Of a stretch of DNA of 64,000 nt, positions 1 to 9,282 are shown piece after piece. Origin of the DNA: Chrysopilus asiliformis. Taxonomy: Eukaryota; Arthropoda; Insecta; Diptera; Rhagionidae. Position numbers and translations under genes: made by a program. The notes under the pieces are model-generated. The model was given only the letters and a program-made list of their open reading frames with translations. It had not been told where the DNA came from and did no database searches. How positions within the stretch are numbered: the first letter of the stretch is position 1; each line of letters opens with the position of its first letter. Where the stretch lies: contig OZ035963.1 of assembly GCA_964034945.1 (NCBI GenBank), forward strand, positions 1,240,001 through 1,304,000. The letters run 5' to 3'.

Positions 1-159
1 GGTCGGAGAAATTCTGAAATTAAGCCACCAGCAGGTGTAGTAGGGCATTGGGAGCTGCACGGGTTGACCTTAGATAGGTTAACTCTGACCGCTAGCTGGC
101 TTGCAGAAGCCTCTGTAAGGTCAGAGTTAACCTGACAAAAAGTTGACCTGGACATTTTT
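1..159 (+). repeat. CACTCAG-ended repeat, partial copy cut by the window edge
   Basis: This stretch is nearly identical to 34269-34431, sharing the GGTCGGAGAAATTCTGAAAT start, a GGGAGCTGCACGGGTTGACC core and the same end (GACCTGGACA then TTTTCTGAGTG). Only the right part lies in the window. The element probably starts to the left, because the 34-kb copy has about 108 bp more on that side. Within it, GGTTAACTCTGACC and GGTCAGAGTTAACC form an inverted pair around a short loop, so the right half can fold. No coding potential is visible. Confidence 0.75.
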
Positions 160-1534
160 CTGAGTGTATCTGGCGATTACTACAGGATCTGTAATAAAAT
201 ATTCCATTGGGAATGTTTTTTTTTTCCAAAGTGCTGGAAAATTCATTTAGAAAATGAACTAAAATGAGAGTAATTACATTGAATGGAAATTTTATTATTA
301 ACAAACACTTGGCCTAAGAATTTTACATTTTTGGTAGAGATAGCCACAACCTTAAGGTTTTGTTTTACCGTTCTGGTACATAACCCAAAAACTTCTTCAA
401 TTGTATCAAAGAACTTCAAATGCAAAATTATTAGATAGATTACCGTAAAGGTTAGAGGTCAATCGTTTTATTCTTATTGTACAATTCAATTTTATATACA
501 TTTATGTAGATATGTTAATAAATGTATCTGTTTCTGTCCATAGATGGCATGGTGATGTCGATAGTGTCCTTTTTATGCTTATGACGGAGTTATATGTTGC
601 CTTGCCACCCTTCCGTTCTAATAAATGCGTATACAACTTACACCACACATGGGTAACTTGGGAGAGCCATCAGTTCCAATCTGAAAACTACGCTAACGTA
701 ACACGTAACGATATAAAGCAGTAAAATAGAAACACATCATAAATTTTTACAGCCCACGAAAGGATTATATCCAAATGGGTTCGGATTATTGCCCTTTCGC
801 GTAGTCATGCAAAATGGACATATAAAACCGGTAGCCACATGGGCAAATAAAAAGAATAACTTTCTTTATCCCTCTTTTTTTTACTATAGATTCGCCTAGT
901 CCGGGTGGGTATTTTTTTTTTAACAGAGATAGTCTTTTTTATAAATATATTTTCATGTATATTTATCTAAAACCGGGTAACATCCCAGGAAATGAATATA
1001 ACACAAAATACAACGTTTTCGGTATGGCAAATGTAGGGGCTTATCTCGTTCAACAGCATGGAATCTCGTCCATTCTATATCCATAACGATATAATGACTA
1101 TGTTGAAATCATATAAAATAGTGTTAGAATAAAGTTTACCATTTAGCTGCTGAATCCGCAAAATGTTGTGCTTTATCATCGAAATCGTCAAATATTTCAC
1201 ACAAAAAATGTATGATATTTAAATTTATTGTTTTCATAACTTTACATTCATAACAAATTAAATGCAGATTTGTATTTGTCTGGCCATATCTAAATATGAT
1301 ATTTTAAGTAAAATTTATAAAGTTTTAGATAAAACCATTTCTGATTCTTGTGAACTCTTGGTCGCCTTGATAGTTCACATTTCACTATTAGTTTTTCTAA
1401 TCAAAATCCTGTTACATAGGGAGGAAGTTGTGTGAGCTGCACCTGATGAAGGTCGCCCTTTTATTTAGCCTATTTCTTAGCCTATGTCAGGATCCCAATC
1501 ATCGGCTTTAGGAAAAGTAAAATTGTGTCATCCT
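160..1534. other. no recognised gene; AT-rich DNA
   Basis: I see only short open frames of up to about 70 codons on either strand, none resembling a known family. There is no convincing splice-bounded coding island, tRNA or terminal-repeat pair. Confidence 0.5.
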
Positions 1535-1722
1535 GTGGCGGGAGAAATTCAAAAACTAAATCAGCAGCAAGTAAAGTAAGGTTTCAGGAGCTGCACGGGT
1601 TGACATAAGAAAGGTATTTCCAGGATGTAATGTCATGTAATGGATCACTCCATCTCCTTGCTACAGGCTAGAGTAGACTCGACAAAAAGTTGACTTGGAT
1701 CAGCTTTATTATTTTTCTTAGT
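1535..1722 (+). repeat. CACTCAG-ended repeat, diverged copy
   Basis: An older relative of the repeats at 1-159 and 34161-34431. It keeps GGCGGGAGAAATTC, a GGAGCTGCACGGGTTGACAT core and the end GACAAAAAGTTGACTTGGAT followed by TTTTCTTAGTG. It has many substitutions and a different middle, including a CATGTAATGGATCACTCCAT segment. Just upstream, around 1432-1460, is another AGCTGCAC motif followed by GATGAAGGTCGC; a similar AGCTGCAC...ATGAAGGTCGC string occurs near 15474. Confidence 0.6.
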
Positions 1723-3985
1723 GTTTTTCTCTCCCGAATTTCAATTCGGATCTAAAGTGATCGTAATTTAAAATTTTATAAATTTTATACAATGTCTTAT
1801 ATTCTGCAAAGTGCTCGACGACTCAATATATCCGAAATTAGTAATTTTCTTGTTAATATTTCATATTTGTTAAAAATAAAAGTTTAATTTCTGCCTTTTA
1901 TTTTACATTCAATGGGTTTATAAATTAAATTACCCACCAGTATGTGCAATCATTTCAAGCAAATGGAATAAATTAAATTGTTTTTCCTCGCAATTTTCAC
2001 AGTTTGTCCAGTTCAATTAATTTAGTGAAGTTTGTGAAGTTTTCAATTTAATTGAAGTTGGATTATCTGGTTACAAACTTCAATTACTGGTTAATTGAAT
2101 TTCAAGTAAATGTTGAATACCTTTAAATCAGAATATTAATTAAGTTCAACAATTCATAGAAATTTCACTTTATATTTCGTTGATATTTATACAAAATTAT
2201 ACCGAGTGGTGGGTTGAGTAACAGGAGGGGGTGAAGTGAATCCGAATGCTGCAATTTATTGTTAATTTTTAAAAGCCATTTTCCAAAGAGAAAACTTTAA
2301 AGAAAAGCACAAACCGCCCCACTCTAGATTATGTAATTTCTACTCATGCTTTTAGCCAGGTCCAAATTCTAGTATTCCATAATTAAATAGCAATTTTAAG
2401 CTATTCTCTGTAAGCAATGATTGTTGGTTAACATTATTTAAAATTTTCTATAAAAGTGTTGTAATAAAATTTTCCTTAGACAGCCGAAAGGGAAAATATA
2501 AAAGTTTAATCGTAGGCACAGTAAAATTATTTTCACAGAATTGTATAATTAACAATCAATAAATCTCCTAACACAACTTGAAAACAGATCGATAAAATGG
2601 AGGCAAAAAGAAACGAAAAAAAAAACTAAAAATCGTCTAAAAGTACTCGTGGTAAATACACAAAAAAACATGAAATAAACAAAACACTTAAGATCAATAT
2701 TAAATAAAATTCATAAAACATTTTTATGATGTCGTAAAATTTTACAGCAATATACCGACATTTTGTCCGTACCACGCTTATATGAATTCTTTTATTACTC
2801 AATGACATCGAATTTTTTTTCGGCGACAAAAGCTTCATATTTCCACTACTGTTCACTTGCCATACCCCAATTTAATTTTCTTTTCAACATTTTTGTCTCT
2901 TCATTGTATTTTTCTTGTAAATTCTGTTTAATAAATATCGTGCACGTAGAATTTTCCTGGGCTTTCCAAATTTAGACATCAAAATTCCACTTTTAATGGG
3001 TAATAACCTCTGTAACAGGAAAATTCCTTACTTTTACCAGCACCCCCTTTAAAATAAAATTTGAAAGAAAATATAAAAAAAAAATCCAATTAAATCAAAT
3101 CGATTATGTCGTGACATTTTTAAAAAGTGAGGGCAAATGTAAAGTAATTTACAATAAAGATCTGCAGTAAAATTCTTAGATTTGAAAATATACCTGCAGG
3201 CAATACATAAATATCTGTTCAAGGGTAATACTTTTTATCATATTTGCTTTGAAATTTCATTAATATTGCATAAATCAACAAAATTTGTTATAAAGTAAAT
3301 TACTTGACATTGAATGTTTTTCTGAAAGAGATTTTATCTATAATTAGAGTATTTTAAATTATTTCTTTGTTTTCTCATATTTCTTAGATTTGATTCACAA
3401 TTGATTGTAGCAAAATCTGATTTAGTATTTCTTAATACGTTTGTGTAATTTTCGGCTTTATTTTCAGAAATTCTCGGTATAACCATAATAAATCTCATCA
3501 CACCTGATATAAACCTATATACCAATTATTGTAGGATATCCCAGACTGAATTTTCACTATGACCGTTCTTCGACATACGATAGAGGCTTTCTTTTTCATT
3601 TTTATCCTTTTCTGTTTGATAAATAAAAGGTGAATTAGATAAGGGTTCGACAGATACAAGCATATAGACTTCGAATATAGATATTGATTGCAACCCTTGA
3701 TGTACCAAAGTAATAGAGAAAGATTTCATTGTTCGACTACTTAAGTGGTACTACCGAAGCCTCCACTCCACCTTCCTAGCCGTTTTTTGTAGAACACCTG
3801 ACTTTGTAGTAATGTGGCTAAAGCGAAACTGAATTGAATTGGACTCATGGGTAGATGGACGTTATTGATGGTACTGAAAATGCACAGAAGCTTCAATTCA
3901 GTTGTAAAGTGTGGTAAAATTATTTAATTATTAAATTGCTTTAATTGAAAAAGCTACAAATGTTTATTAGCTAAGTTTCGTATAC
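1723..3985. other. no recognised gene; AT-rich DNA
   Basis: This is low-GC sequence with short direct and inverted AT motifs near 2000-2130. The open frames on both strands around 2626-2975 and 3334-3729 are short, rich in F, Y, I, N and K as expected from AT-rich noise, and match nothing I know. Confidence 0.5.
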
Positions 3986-4046
3986 TAATGCTGCGTTTAC
4001 ACGAATGATAATTTTTGTCATTTTTTTTTGTCATAAATTGTCATTA

Positions 4047-4438
4047 GTTGCGTTTTTTTAATGTTCTGAACCAGTTCAGAACAAGCTTTCCATACAAAAT
4101 CCTGCACCACCTTTTCATCTCGAACAGCGCTTGGAACAAAGGGAAATTTTATACGGTAATGTACGGTAATGAAATGCTGCTAACTTCAACATAATAAATC
4201 TGACATTTTATTCTCAATTGAGGATTTTGTGTTGGTGGTTTGTTGGTTTTGTTCGACAGCGAAATAATTCTAATCATGGGAGATAGCGAATCGTGATTAT
4301 ATCAAGAAAATATAGCAGTAACGGCCTACTGATGTAACCAACGTGAAGTTAGTTGCTATTCGAACTCAATGAAATTTCCCACTTACTCTGGGTCGTTTTT
4401 TTAATGTTCCGTGTTCTAGAACATTAAAAAAACGCAAC
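4047..4438. mobile_element. MITE with TA duplication, nested in the TAA-flanked MITE
   Basis: The terminal inverted repeat GTTGCGTTTTTTTAATGTTC is present at the left end and, complemented, at the right end. TA dinucleotides flank both sides (4045-4046 and 4439-4440), as for Tc1/mariner-type insertions. Each end also has its own small hairpin: GTTCTGAAC/GTTCAGAAC on the left, and an arm of T-run plus AATGTTC with its complement at 4394-4435 on the right. The middle, about 300 bp, has no open frame. It lies inside 3989-4961 and so inserted later. Confidence 0.8.
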
Positions 4439-4493
4439 TATTATCGTGTAAATAGTATCATTTTTGTCATTATTTCTGTCAGAAAAATGACAA

Positions 4494-4528
4494 TCATACT
4501 AATATATAAAAATGAGTTGGAGTCTGTG

Positions 4529-4559
<31 letters not shown>

Positions 4560-4886
4560 TCCTCTTTCACGCAAAAACGGCTGAACCGATTGACTTGAAA
4601 TTTGGGATGAGTGTCTGTGAGTGACATAGGCATACGGAAAAGGAGCGCGAGGGGTGGGGGGAGTAAGGGGAGGGGGTAATGTGATTTCGAAACTTAGTTT
4701 TTGCGCTATGTTACTCTATCGCGGGAAACTACTCAACCGATTGGCCTGAAATTTGGCATAGATGTTCGTCGGTGGTCCAGCCCCAACATAGACCAATTAA
4801 AAAGTTTTTAAGTTCTTTACGGTTTTCGTCGTATTCTAAAACTTAGACAAAAAAGTTAACCCGGCAACGACGGGTATGCAAGCTAA
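4494..4886 (+). mobile_element. Helitron-like non-autonomous element, copy 1
   Basis: The copy starts TCATACTAATATATAAAAAT after an A, and ends with a small hairpin (ACCCG, 7-nt loop, CGGGT), ATGCAAG and CTAA before a T. A TC start, CTRR end, a hairpin about 7-8 bases before the end and insertion between A and T are the hallmarks of Helitrons. Five copies in this window share the interior: a GTCT microsatellite at 4529-4559, TTCCTCTTTCACGCAAAAAC and GAACCGATTGACTTGAAAT. No Rep/helicase protein is encoded, so mobilisation would be in trans. It sits inside the 3989-4961 MITE. Confidence 0.8.
4529..4559 (+). repeat. (GTCT)n microsatellite
   Basis: A tetranucleotide run of about seven units inside the Helitron-like element. 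The other copies carry the same run at different lengths (near 35246, 46842, 52150 and 60957), so it is an intrinsic part of the element. Confidence 0.9.
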
Positions 4887-4964
4887 TCTCTCATAAAAGA
4901 ATAAACATGTCCATTCTTTTATGACAGATTGTCACTATCTCTCATTCGTGTAAACCCAGCATAA

Positions 4965-6139
4965 TGCTTTGACACAGAGAGAAATATTATGACACATTTC
5001 TACAAAAAATATGAATGTTCGAGACAGTGATATTTTTCGGTAATGACTCCCAAACAAAAAATGCCAAAAAATAGGAAAGTTTCCCAAAATTATAGGAACA
5101 ATTCCCTATTTTCAGGGAATTATTGCAAGGGAATCTGGGGCTTTATCATGTATTTCGAATCGAAAATCAAATCGACTCGAACGCCGTACTCGAAAATGAA
5201 TTGCATTGGTATTATGTAAAACTTTCGTTTCGAGTAAAATGTACTGCCATAAATTAATCGAAAACGAGAAACTTGCTGGTAACTTGGAAATTTCGTGATT
5301 ATAGTTAGTGTCATTATTGAATAGTTGTAAATAATTTGCTGTTAGTTTTATGCGTTTCCTTTTTTGTGAAATAAATGCCGGCAATTTGAAATAAAAAAAG
5401 TGAAATAAAAACCGGATAAAAGTGGTGAATGTGAAATAAGTGCCAGATAAAAGTGACGGAAGTGACGACAGCGTTTTCTATCCAAGAATAGTAAGAAAAT
5501 TCAATTCATTTCGTTTAAAAGCGTAATTAACTAAATATTATATGTTAGAGGCAACTTTTCCTTATTTTTAATAGATTTTCCAAGCAATTTAAATATGTTT
5601 TGTAAGAAAAAAAAATTCTTACATAAAAAAAACATTGAAATTACTTAAATTTTCCTTTCGAGTTTCATTTCCGGCGACTGAAAAGTGTTCGAGTAAATTT
5701 CCGAAAATGAAGGACAAATATTTGATCGAATTCGAGTTAGCTGATACCGATTCAAACATTTCCGTGCATTTCATTTTCGATTCGAATTCCCTGATAAGGA
5801 CCCAGTCCTCTGTCTGGCATATTCCTACTATAATTTCTCTCCGTAAACAAAAAAAAATCTTCAAATAAAATACATAATTTCGATTGTAACGAAAATGACC
5901 AAATAAACAAAAAAAAATTTTTTTTTGAATGTTGTAATTGATGATACTATAGAAACAACATCATTTGCAACATTCTCAATTCTATTATGACTATTTTAAC
6001 AAAAGTCGCACATGCCCAGGGATATTTGAGATTGTTGGAAAGCTTTGTGCCCTATGAATGTTCAACAACATCATAAAGCCTAAGACAATTATGAAACAGT
6101 GTTTGTATTGACAGGAAATATGCTTTCACATAATATGAC
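4965..6139. other. no recognised gene; AT-rich DNA
   Basis: Short open frames on both strands at 5112-5384 and 5619-5868 overlap each other antisense, which suggests chance. CGAAAATGAA-like and TTTTCGATTCGAAT-like strings recur around 5150-5270 and 5680-5790, possibly an old inverted duplication. No element ends were found. Confidence 0.45.
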
Positions 6140-6421
6140 TACACTCTAAACCAGATTTTACTGGGAGCCCAGTAAAAAGACAACCACGATGAAGTACAGT
6201 AAATTTTACTGTTCGTTCCCAGTAAAAAAAAATTACTGATCCTCCCAGTAAATATTTTTAGTGAGTCCCAGTAAAATATCCGCACTGGAAAACTGGAATA
6301 TCTTAGGAAATTCGTAATATATTACTAGGAGCCCTAGTAAAATTTACTGGACTATCAGTAATATATGCAGAATTTTTACTGGGAAATCCGAGTAAATTTT
6401 ACTGAGACTGCAGTAAATCTG

Positions 6422-6668
6422 ACCCTTTTTTACTGCACTCCCAGTAAATTTTATTGGGAAATCCAAGTAAATTTTACTGACGCCGTAGTAAATCTGAAAC
6501 CTTTTTACTGCACTCCCAGTAAATTTTATTGGGAAATCCAAGTAAATTTTACTGACGCCGCAGTAAATTTGAAACCTTTTTACTGTACTCCCAGTAAATT
6601 TTATTGGGAAATCCCAGTAAATTTGATTGGGAAATCCGAGTAAATTTTACTGACGCCGCAGTAAAACT
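6422..6668 (+). repeat. about 77-bp tandem repeat built from CAGTAAA words
   Basis: Roughly three tandem units start near 6422, 6499 and 6576. Each runs TTTTTACTGCACTCCCAGTA, then ATTGGGAAATCCAAGTAAAT, then ACTGACGCCG(C/T)AGTAAA. Open frames on both strands here (6344-6643) are by-products of the repeat, not genes. The unit is a higher-order repeat of the element's basic motif. Confidence 0.85.
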
Positions 6669-6761
6669 GAACTACCTTTTCTTCGATCCAAGTAACGCAG
6701 AAAACTTGAATATAAAATATGTAATAAAAGTCGACATTCATTTCACAATACAATATATTTA

Positions 6762-6914
6762 TTAACTTCGTTGTATAATGCCTGTAACAAAACGCTTACT
6801 ATTTGTCTCTATGACAAGGTAAAAAATCGCTCCCGTATCCGGATTTCCCTGCAAAACTGAATAAGGCTGACTAAGTCCAGTGTTTGGAATTGTTGAATTA
6901 ACATTCACGTCTTT
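6762..6914 (-). CDS. candidate terminal exon inside the CAGTAAA element
   Basis: On the minus strand a strong acceptor (TTTTGTTTTTACTTAG) is followed by 50 codons and a TAA, with AATAAA overlapping the stop. The peptide begins KDVNVNSTIPNTGLSQPYS and ends RFVTGIIQRS. It has a mixed composition unlike AT-rich noise, including NPDTGAIFYLVIETNSKR. I do not recognise the family. The reading phase (0) matches the exon at 7064-7111, giving a 149-bp intron at 6915-7063. It could be a gene belonging to the transposon, a captured host exon, or chance. No transcript evidence is available. Confidence 0.4.
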   Translation of the reverse strand, partial: KDVNVNSTIPNTGLSQPYSVLQGNPDTGAIFYLVIETNSKRFVTGIIQRS

Positions 6915-7063
6915 CTAAGTAAAAACAAAAGAAAATAACTAAATTAAATAACATTCTTTTAAAAATAAATTCAGGATATATAATTTTTATCCCTCTCAGA
7001 AACTCAGAAATTATTTAATTTTCTGAGACTTTCAATATATTGTATGGCTTTCCTAATACTTAC

Positions 7064-7111
7064 ATTTGAAAAATTTTTAAATCCAGGATTTATTCCCAAG
7101 TTTTCCCGCAT
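7064..7111 (-). CDS. candidate small exon inside the CAGTAAA element
   Basis: A 16-codon segment from an ATG (MRENLGINPGFKNFSN) runs to a perfect GTAAGT donor at the 7063 boundary and joins in phase 0 with 6762-6914. Upstream in frame there is a TAA just before an A10 run, so this exon either starts at the ATG or follows an acceptor at AAAAG. The latter would lack a pyrimidine tract, so the ATG start is preferred. The joined product would be 66 residues. Confidence 0.3.
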
Positions 7112-7577
7112 CTTTTTTTTTTATTGACGGATGATGTTATAGAAGTTCCCAATTTTTTGAAGAAAAATTCTTGTGGCTCAGTATTTGTAGAAATGATTCG
7201 TTGGTTTTTTCAAAGAAATCAAGTTTTATCTGAAAAACAAAATTATTGTGCATTAAAAAAACTATATAAGAAAAATTGTGAAAAATACATTCTAATATAT
7301 TGCATTTGCAAGCCACTTTTATACCCCGCTCCTTGACAAATTGCTTATTGGCAAAACATTGAAATTTTAGTAAAATTATGAAAAAGGAAATTCGAGTATT
7401 GTCGAAAACCCCGCACTCAATACTATTACAAAATAAACAATCACAAAACGGAGCTAGAATAATGAAAAAAAAAAAACGGTTTTCGCATGGCTACCCGTGT
7501 TCGCAAATGAAACATGAAAATCTAAATAAATTTCTTATGTTAAAAATGCGGGGTAAAAAGTGTAGAAATTCACTTAC

Positions 7578-7669
7578 CTGAGCACTTATCAATGATCTCC
7601 TGTTTAACTCCTTCCTTTTCGAGGAAAATTCTTAATTCTCGCACTTGTTTTTCACATTTCACTTGCGCA
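7578..7669 (-). CDS. candidate internal exon inside the CAGTAAA element
   Basis: Minus strand: acceptor TTTTTAATCCAG, then 30 open codons including KCEKQVRELRIFLEKEGVK and QEIIDKCS, then a donor AG|GTAAGT. The peptide looks like an amphipathic helical segment; I cannot assign it to a family. It ends in phase 1, which does not join in frame to 7064-7111 directly, so another exon, another transcript or decay must be assumed. The other frames of this exon are closed. A CAGTAAA array (7752-7798) lies just upstream on the transcribed strand. Confidence 0.35.
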
Positions 7670-8415
7670 CTGGATTAAAAATATCTGTCAGCAATGACTT
7701 TCACTTGAAGAATGACGAGAATCTGGCTCTCCAAAGCTGATGTGTTTCGAAATTTACTCGGATTCCCAGTAAAATTTACTTAGAATCCCAGTAATTTTTT
7801 TTTTCTCGTAAAAAATATTGCGTGACGTAAAAATTGTAGTGTTACCAGAAGTTGAAGGTTATTTTTTGAAAAACTTTTCAGTTGATCATTATGCGGTTGG
7901 AAAAAAATATTTTATTTACATTAATAAAAAAATTCTCGTGTGCTAACGTCGGAGAGATAGATTTAATTTTGATAGATACAAAAATAGTGAGACAAAAATA
8001 CTGAGACAAAAATAGGAACAAAAAAAGTTTTGTAAAGTTTCTACACTTGGTGTCTAGTTACGAGTTGGAAAACGAAAAAACATCTAAAAGAGAATCAGTG
8101 GGTCGATTTGGTTAACATTTCTAAAAGATAGTTAGTGTCTGCTATTATTATTATTGACATAGTTTGTAAGGAAACATTTAACAACGTAAAAACTCCAAAG
8201 AAATTGCAAAAAAAATCGTGAAAAACCGCTTGAAAGTATTCTAAAAGTTTAGAAAATAATTTCATGCTGATCTTTATGGTGCAACGTAATTAAAATAATA
8301 CAAAAAATTGAAAAAAAACAGGAAGCAATAAATGTTATGTAAAGGTTTATTTGCAATTATGCGTACAAAATTTAAAGCTGGTCACCCAAAAGCAAATCAA
8401 ATAAAAAAAAGTGTT

Positions 8416-8571
8416 TACTGGGGATCCCAGTAAAATTACTGGGGATCCCAGTAAAATTACTGGGGATCCCAGTAAAAGTACTGGGATTCACAGTAAAAAT
8501 TACTGTAATGCCTAGTAAAAATTACTGTGATGCCTAGTAAAAATTACTGTGATGCCTAGTAAAAATTTAGA
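8416..8571 (+). repeat. 21/22-bp tandem repeat of the CAGTAAA motif
   Basis: Seven units in a row grade from CTGGGGATCCCAGTAAAATT into CTGTGATGCCTAGTAAAAAT. The first three are almost identical and each contains a GGGATCCC palindrome. It is part of the right subterminal region of the 6142-9280 element. Confidence 0.85.
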
Positions 8572-8595
8572 ATATTTGCGGTAACTTAAGTTTTT

Positions 8596-8798
8596 ACTTT
8601 CTTATACGAAGTACATAGTAGGTGGGTCGATCACCAAAAATCAACTTTTGGTAAAAATCTGTGAGCAATACTGGAAGTTACCAAAACGGCGCATTTTAAA
8701 AATCAAAATTTCGTTTTTAGCAGTTTACTCCGAAACTATGTATTTTTCAGTAGTCTGATGATAACAAAGGTTGGGACGTAGATTTCGTATAAGAAAGT
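8596..8798. mobile_element. short ACTTTC-family element with 15-bp inverted ends
   Basis: ACTTTCTTATACGAA at 8596-8610 is exactly complemented at 8784-8798. The interior (CAACTTTTGGT, AAACGGCGCATTTT, AAAATTTCGTTTTTAGC) matches the complement of about 56170-56290, part of a longer family member. It has no coding capacity. No clear target duplication is visible. It interrupts the CAGTAAA element and is therefore younger than it. Confidence 0.6.
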
Positions 8799-9282
8799 CA
8801 AGTGCTATTCGCATCAGATTTTTCTTTAGTTACTAAAGTTCGCACTCTTTTTTATATTTATATATCTTTTTAAAATATTAACAACTGTACGTTTCAGAAA
8901 ACTACACGAAAATATATTTTTTTTAACTTAGTCGCATTACGTAACTAATACCATAACAGTTGCTTTACATGTTATCTTGAGGTTCTTACCTCATACACAT
9001 CACGACAAATTTACTGGGATCAAACAGTAATGAGTCATAATCAGTGAGAAATTTTTGGAAGACTGGAACAATAAAATTTACTGGGAAGAAATCAGTAATT
9101 TCCCAGCAATAGTTCACTTCATTTTCAGTAATTTTTACTGTTTTTTCAGTAATCTTTACTGTGTCTCAGTAAAATTTATTGGGAAAACAGTAAAAAATAA
9201 TTTTTACTGTTTTTCCCAGTAAAATCCCAGTAAAATTTTACTGGGGAAATTACTGGGAAAAGGCCGTCTGGTTTAGAGTGTA

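Larger units (their letters stand above)
3989..4961. mobile_element. PIF/Harbinger-type MITE (TAA duplication), host of two nested elements
   Basis: The ends are inverted repeats: TGCTGCGTTTACACGAATGA at the left and its near-complement at the right (one mismatch, GCTGCG versus GCTGGG). Each end is flanked by TAA (3986-3988 and 4962-4964), the 3-bp target duplication typical of PIF/Harbinger elements. Removing the two inserts (4047-4438 and 4494-4886) leaves a host of about 190 bp rich in TGTCAT/ATGACA, consistent with a short non-autonomous element without a coding frame. The superfamily is inferred from duplication length only. Confidence 0.8.
6142..9280. mobile_element. 3.1-kb TA-flanked DNA element packed with CAGTAAA/TTTACTG motif arrays
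   Basis: Perfect 14-bp terminal inverted repeats, CACTCTAAACCAGA at 6142-6155 and its complement at 9267-9280, are flanked by TA on both sides (6140-6141 and 9281-9282). Inside each end lie hundreds of bases made of a short palindromic word: CCCAGTAAA paired with TTTACTGGG in both orientations. Arrays occupy 6155-6670, 7752-7798, 8416-8571 and 9010-9262. Between them is non-repetitive DNA with possible minus-strand exons (6762-6914, 7064-7111, 7578-7669). The end resembles no family I can name. A TA duplication fits Tc1/mariner-like elements, but a 14-bp end and motif arrays are unusual. An ACTTTC-family element is inserted at 8596-8798. Confidence 0.8.

Noticed and set aside
2000..2130. Short inverted AATTAA/GAAGTT motifs
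   Set aside because: AT-rich short words expected by chance; no ends or target duplication.
6344..6643. Open frames on both strands with repeated FYWEIQVNFTDA-like peptides
   Set aside because: They are the translation of the 77-bp tandem repeat, open on both strands; no protein family is involved.
8416..8571. Regularly spaced repeats resembling a CRISPR array
   Set aside because: Units are contiguous 21/22-bp tandem repeats without unique spacers, in a eukaryotic transposon.
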